This document shows, piece after piece, positions 5,856-8,013 of a DNA stretch of 8,013 nucleotides (position 1 is its first letter; each line of letters opens with the position of its first letter). The translations under genes and the position numbers were made by a program. The stretch is from Clostridia bacterium. Lineage in GTDB: Bacteria > Bacillota > Clostridia > Christensenellales > Aristaeellaceae. Location: NCBI GenBank assembly GCA_017471125.1, contig JAFUWR010000266.1:1-8013 (forward strand). Direction: 5' to 3'. The notes under the pieces are model-generated. The model saw nothing but the letters and a program-made list of their open reading frames with translations, searched no databases and was not told the DNA's origin.

Positions 5856-6821
5856 TCACGCATATTCGACCTGTATGTCCCCATTCCCGATCGTGAACGT
5901 GAGGGCCTGGTGGGGCGGGACATGGATGCCCTCGACCGGGGGGCAGTCGGAGAAGCAGAGCCTCGCGCCCTTGTCCCGGAGCATGCGCATCAGGTCGGGG
6001 TGGGCGCTGTTGTAGCGGCGGTCGCTGGAGGCACAGCACACGGCGTACCGGGGCTGGACTGCGTCGATGAGCGCTGCGCTGGCCCCGTCCGCCTGTCCGT
6101 GGTGGCCCACCTTGAAGATGTCGGCCCGCAGGTCGGCGGGGTCGATGCCGCCGTAGCCCGCGCGGTTGGTGTCGCCGGGGAGCAGCACGGACGCGCCCTG
6201 ATATTCCAGCCGCAGTATGACGGAGTAGTTGTTCATGGCCCCGTCCACGGCGGAGAGGGCTTTCAGCAACTCCGCCCCGTCGGGCAGGGCGCAGGCGCGG
6301 CGCAGGCGCTCGAGCAGCTCGGCCATGGGCGCTTCGCCGGGGCCGAGGACCTTGCAGTCCAGCCCGTCGCACAGCGCCTCCCGGTGTCCCGAGAGCACGG
6401 TGACCAGCTTGCAGCCCCCGTCCCGGAGCGTCCGGCACAGCGCCTGGTAGTCGTCCAGCGCCCGGATGAACTTGCTCTGGGAGGCGTTCTCCGCCAGCGC
6501 GGGATCCACCCATCGCAGGGCGCTCTCCGCGTACCCGTCGGGCAGGGCGTGCCAGAACACCTTCGGCATCCAGCGCTCGACCACCGGCAGCAGCCCGCAC
6601 AGGTGATCCTCGTGGACGTGGGTGGACACCATCAGGTCGATGCGCTCGAGCCCGATGGATTCGAGGTACTCATGCGCTCGTATCCGGCCCGAGACGTTGT
6701 CGGCGTACTCCGACGCCTCCGCGCTGCCCGCGTCCACCAGCATCGTAAAGCCGGTCTCGCCGCAGCGGATCAGCATGGCCTCGCCGTAGCCCACATTGAT
6801 AAAAGTCAGTTTCAGTGACAT
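5856..6821 (-). CDS. ComEC/Rec2-like metallo-beta-lactamase-fold hydrolase, soluble
   Basis: A 321-residue protein with the metallo-beta-lactamase signature THVHEDHLCGL (67-77; H68, H70, D72, H73). It also has a second-domain NNYSVILRLEYQGASVLLPGD (197-217), which closely recalls the hydrolase domain of ComEC, then KVGHHGQADG (237-246) with H240/H241. There are no membrane helices and no signal peptide, so it is a free-standing cytoplasmic domain rather than a DNA channel. The substrate is unknown: nuclease, phosphodiesterase and other hydrolase activities all occur in this fold. ATG 6821 is preceded by a modest GGGAAG 6 bases upstream. It starts 15 bp after the permease stop, so co-transcription is likely. 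It is an unexpected partner for a sugar transporter and may be a passenger gene. Confidence 0.87.
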   Translation of the reverse strand: MSLKLTFINVGYGEAMLIRCGETGFTMLVDAGSAEASEYADNVSGRIRAHEYLESIGLERIDLMVSTHVHEDHLCGLLPVVERWMPKVFWHALPDGYAESALRWVDPALAENASQSKFIRALDDYQALCRTLRDGGCKLVTVLSGHREALCDGLDCKVLGPGEAPMAELLERLRRACALPDGAELLKALSAVDGAMNNYSVILRLEYQGASVLLPGDTNRAGYGGIDPADLRADIFKVGHHGQADGASAALIDAVQPRYAVCCASSDRRYNSAHPDLMRMLRDKGARLCFSDCPPVEGIHVPPHQALTFTIGNGDIQVEYA

Positions 6822-6836
6822 ATCATCTTCCCATTT

Positions 6837-7733
6837 TCAGTGGATCGCTCGCTTGATATAGAAGCTCGACAGGATCAGCACCAGCACGGTCATGACGATG
6901 GCGCCGCAGCTGCCGAAGCCGAATTTCAGGTTCTTGATGCCGTAGTTGTACAGGAACTGGGTGATGGTGGAGGTGGTGCCGGCGGGACCGCCGCCGGTGA
7001 GGATGTTGACCTTCTCGAACAGTCGGAAGGTGTCGATGGTGCGCAGCAGGGCGCACAGGGCGATGCCCGACTTGATGTTGGGGATGGTGACGTAGAAGAA
7101 CTGCTGCACCACGTTCGCGCCGTCGATCATGGCGGCCTCGTACTGGTTGGTGGAGACGCCCTGCAGGCTCGCGTAGAGAAGCAGGAACACGAAGGGCACG
7201 TTCTGCCACACGTCGATCAAAAGCACCGTGCCGAAGGCGGTCTTGGTGTCCATGAACCAGTTGTACACCGGCAGGTGCAGGCTTTCCAGCACCTGGTTGA
7301 CGATGCCGTAGTTGGCCGACAGCATCATGCGCCAGCTCAGCGCCACAGTGACGGTGGGCAGCAGGTAGGGCAGCAGCAGCAGCGTGCGCATGACCTTCTG
7401 CCCCCTCTTCAGGGACTTGACGAACACGGCGATCAACAGGCCGATGACCATCTCGAAGATGACGGCGAGGATCGTGAACTTCACCGTGTTCAGCACCGCC
7501 TGCCGGAAGTAGTTGTTCTTAAAGAGCATGGCGTAGTTCTTGAAGCCCACGAACTTCGCCGCGTCGGTGCCCTTCAGATACTGGTAGTCGGTGAAGGAAT
7601 AGATCAGCGTAAAGATCAGCGGATAGGCCGTGAGCGCCGCCATGACCAGCACGGTCGGGGCGATCATCAAGCGCGGGAACGCCCGTTCCGATGCGTCCGA
7701 CGCCCTGGCGTTCGTCAATGCGTTTCGCTTCAT
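6837..7733 (-). CDS. Carbohydrate ABC transporter permease, CUT1 family (MalF/UgpA type)
   Basis: A 298-residue inner-membrane permease. About six hydrophobic segments lie near 22-46, 85-106, 116-138, 168-190, 222-236 and 273-294. The cytoplasmic EAA loop that contacts the ATPase is QYEAAMIDGANVVQQFFYVTIPNIKSG-like at 197-223, and LTGGGP (245-250) is typical of the first permease of CUT1 systems. Substrate cannot be read from the sequence, but sugars or glycerol-phosphate are usual. ATG 7733 is chosen because the family N-terminus begins there; the open frame continues to 7958 but overlaps the solute-binding protein gene. The only good ribosome binding site (AAGGAGG, 7764-7770) is 30 bases upstream, with a hairpin in between. 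The partner permease and ATPase are not in the window. Confidence 0.93.
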   Translation of the reverse strand: MKRNALTNARASDASERAFPRLMIAPTVLVMAALTAYPLIFTLIYSFTDYQYLKGTDAAKFVGFKNYAMLFKNNYFRQAVLNTVKFTILAVIFEMVIGLLIAVFVKSLKRGQKVMRTLLLLPYLLPTVTVALSWRMMLSANYGIVNQVLESLHLPVYNWFMDTKTAFGTVLLIDVWQNVPFVFLLLYASLQGVSTNQYEAAMIDGANVVQQFFYVTIPNIKSGIALCALLRTIDTFRLFEKVNILTGGGPAGTTSTITQFLYNYGIKNLKFGFGSCGAIVMTVLVLILSSFYIKRAIH

Positions 7734-7740
7734 GATGTTC

Positions 7741-7770
7741 GTGCGCCACGGGGCAGCGCACAGCCTCCTT
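7741..7770 (-). promoter_or_regulatory. Ribosome binding site and intervening hairpin before the permease gene
   Basis: On the minus strand AAGGAGG (7764-7770) is followed by CT, then a perfect inverted repeat GTGCGC...GCGCAC (7741-7761; 6-bp stem, 9-base loop), then GAACATC and ATG 7733. Linear spacing from GGAGG to ATG is 30 bases. If the hairpin forms, the effective spacing falls to about 9, a normal value. Confidence 0.55.
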
Positions 7771-7794
7771 TTTCTTGAGAGTGTGTCGGTGCCG

Positions 7795-7824
7795 GGGAGC
7801 CGCCGGCGCATGCCGGCAGCTCCC
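7795..7824 (-). promoter_or_regulatory. Intercistronic stem-loop between solute-binding protein and permease genes
   Basis: A 13-bp stem with one G-U wobble (7801 with 7818) and a 4-base loop lies 16 bp after the solute-binding protein stop. The minus strand lacks a T run after it. It is better read as a partial attenuator or mRNA-stabilising stem that keeps the binding protein more abundant than the permease, as is common in sugar ABC operons. That function is inference. Confidence 0.6.
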
Positions 7825-7840
7825 GCGGCGCGGGTTGTCA

Positions 7841-8013
7841 TTACATCATCAGGAGCTCCAGCGCGCTCTGCGCGTCGGCCAGGCCCTGGTCCATGTCCTT
7901 CAGGCCCTGGATGACGGAATCCATCTCCACGCCCAGGGTCTCGGTGAACTCGGCCCACTGCTCGATGACGGGGCGATAGACGCCGGTCTCAAGCGCGGAG
8001 CAGACGATCTCGA
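7841..8013 (-). CDS. Extracellular solute-binding protein of the ABC transporter, C-terminal end
   Basis: Partial: the last 56 residues and the stop are in the window; the start lies beyond the right edge. The visible segment (RPVIEQWAEFTETLGVEMD, then GLKDMDQGLADAQSALELL) has the amphipathic helices that end many CUT1 sugar-binding lipoproteins. In these, a final helix with regularly spaced Ala/Leu follows the substrate lobe. The call also rests on its position directly upstream of the permease on the same strand. The stop is TAA followed at once by TGA. Substrate cannot be inferred from so short a piece. Confidence 0.75.
   Translation of the reverse strand, partial: EIVCSALETGVYRPVIEQWAEFTETLGVEMDSVIQGLKDMDQGLADAQSALELLMM

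Noticed and set aside
5841..6818. 325-codon open frame on the plus strand opposite the hydrolase
   Set aside because: Shadow frame; the minus strand has all metallo-beta-lactamase motifs in order.
6840..7778. 312-codon open frame on the plus strand opposite the permease
   Set aside because: Composition typical of antisense membrane-protein frames, with no domain.
7734..7958. 75-codon N-terminal extension of the permease
   Set aside because: Overlaps the end of the solute-binding protein gene and the intercistronic stem-loop; CUT1 permeases of about 295 residues start near ATG 7733.

Overview
The window is about 8 kb of GC-rich DNA (roughly two-thirds G+C by eye), densely packed with genes and consistent with a Bacillota/Clostridia-type chromosome. 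That placement is inference. It rests on strong GGAGG-type ribosome binding sites, a near-consensus sigma-A promoter, and the gene set: RecD2 without RecB or RecC, a ComF-family protein, a Clostridia-like TrmB and a CUT1 sugar ABC transporter. I see no phage, transposon, CRISPR, tRNA or rRNA signal.

Layout. (1) Minus strand, 3597 down to 1: an operon read from a well-formed promoter at 3623-3651. It encodes an 89-residue very acidic protein of unknown function, thymidylate kinase (tmk), a RecD2-type 5'-3' DNA helicase, and a ComF-family phosphoribosyltransferase cut by the left edge. Junctions are tight: overlap, 19 bp gap, 4-base overlap. (2) Plus strand, 3752-5787: a divergent operon with a 96-residue two-helix membrane protein, then one uninterrupted 582-codon frame. 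That frame holds a complete TrmB tRNA (guanine-N7) methyltransferase followed by a complete class II aldolase. An internal ribosome binding site and ATG precede the aldolase part. A strong hairpin follows at 5804-5832. (3) Minus strand, 8013 down to 5856: the C-terminal end of an ABC solute-binding protein, an intercistronic stem-loop, a CUT1 sugar-type permease, and a soluble ComEC-like metallo-beta-lactamase-fold hydrolase 15 bp after the permease.

Functionally, the left operon joins nucleotide supply, DNA unwinding/repair and a competence-related family. The middle operon joins tRNA modification with a sugar-phosphate-type aldolase. The right operon is carbohydrate uptake with an unexpected hydrolase. 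Most of this is ordinary housekeeping and metabolism. The points most worth checking are the trmB-aldolase read-through at a four-A run, and a small hairpin between the ribosome binding site and start codon of the permease. I found no convincing new biological system.
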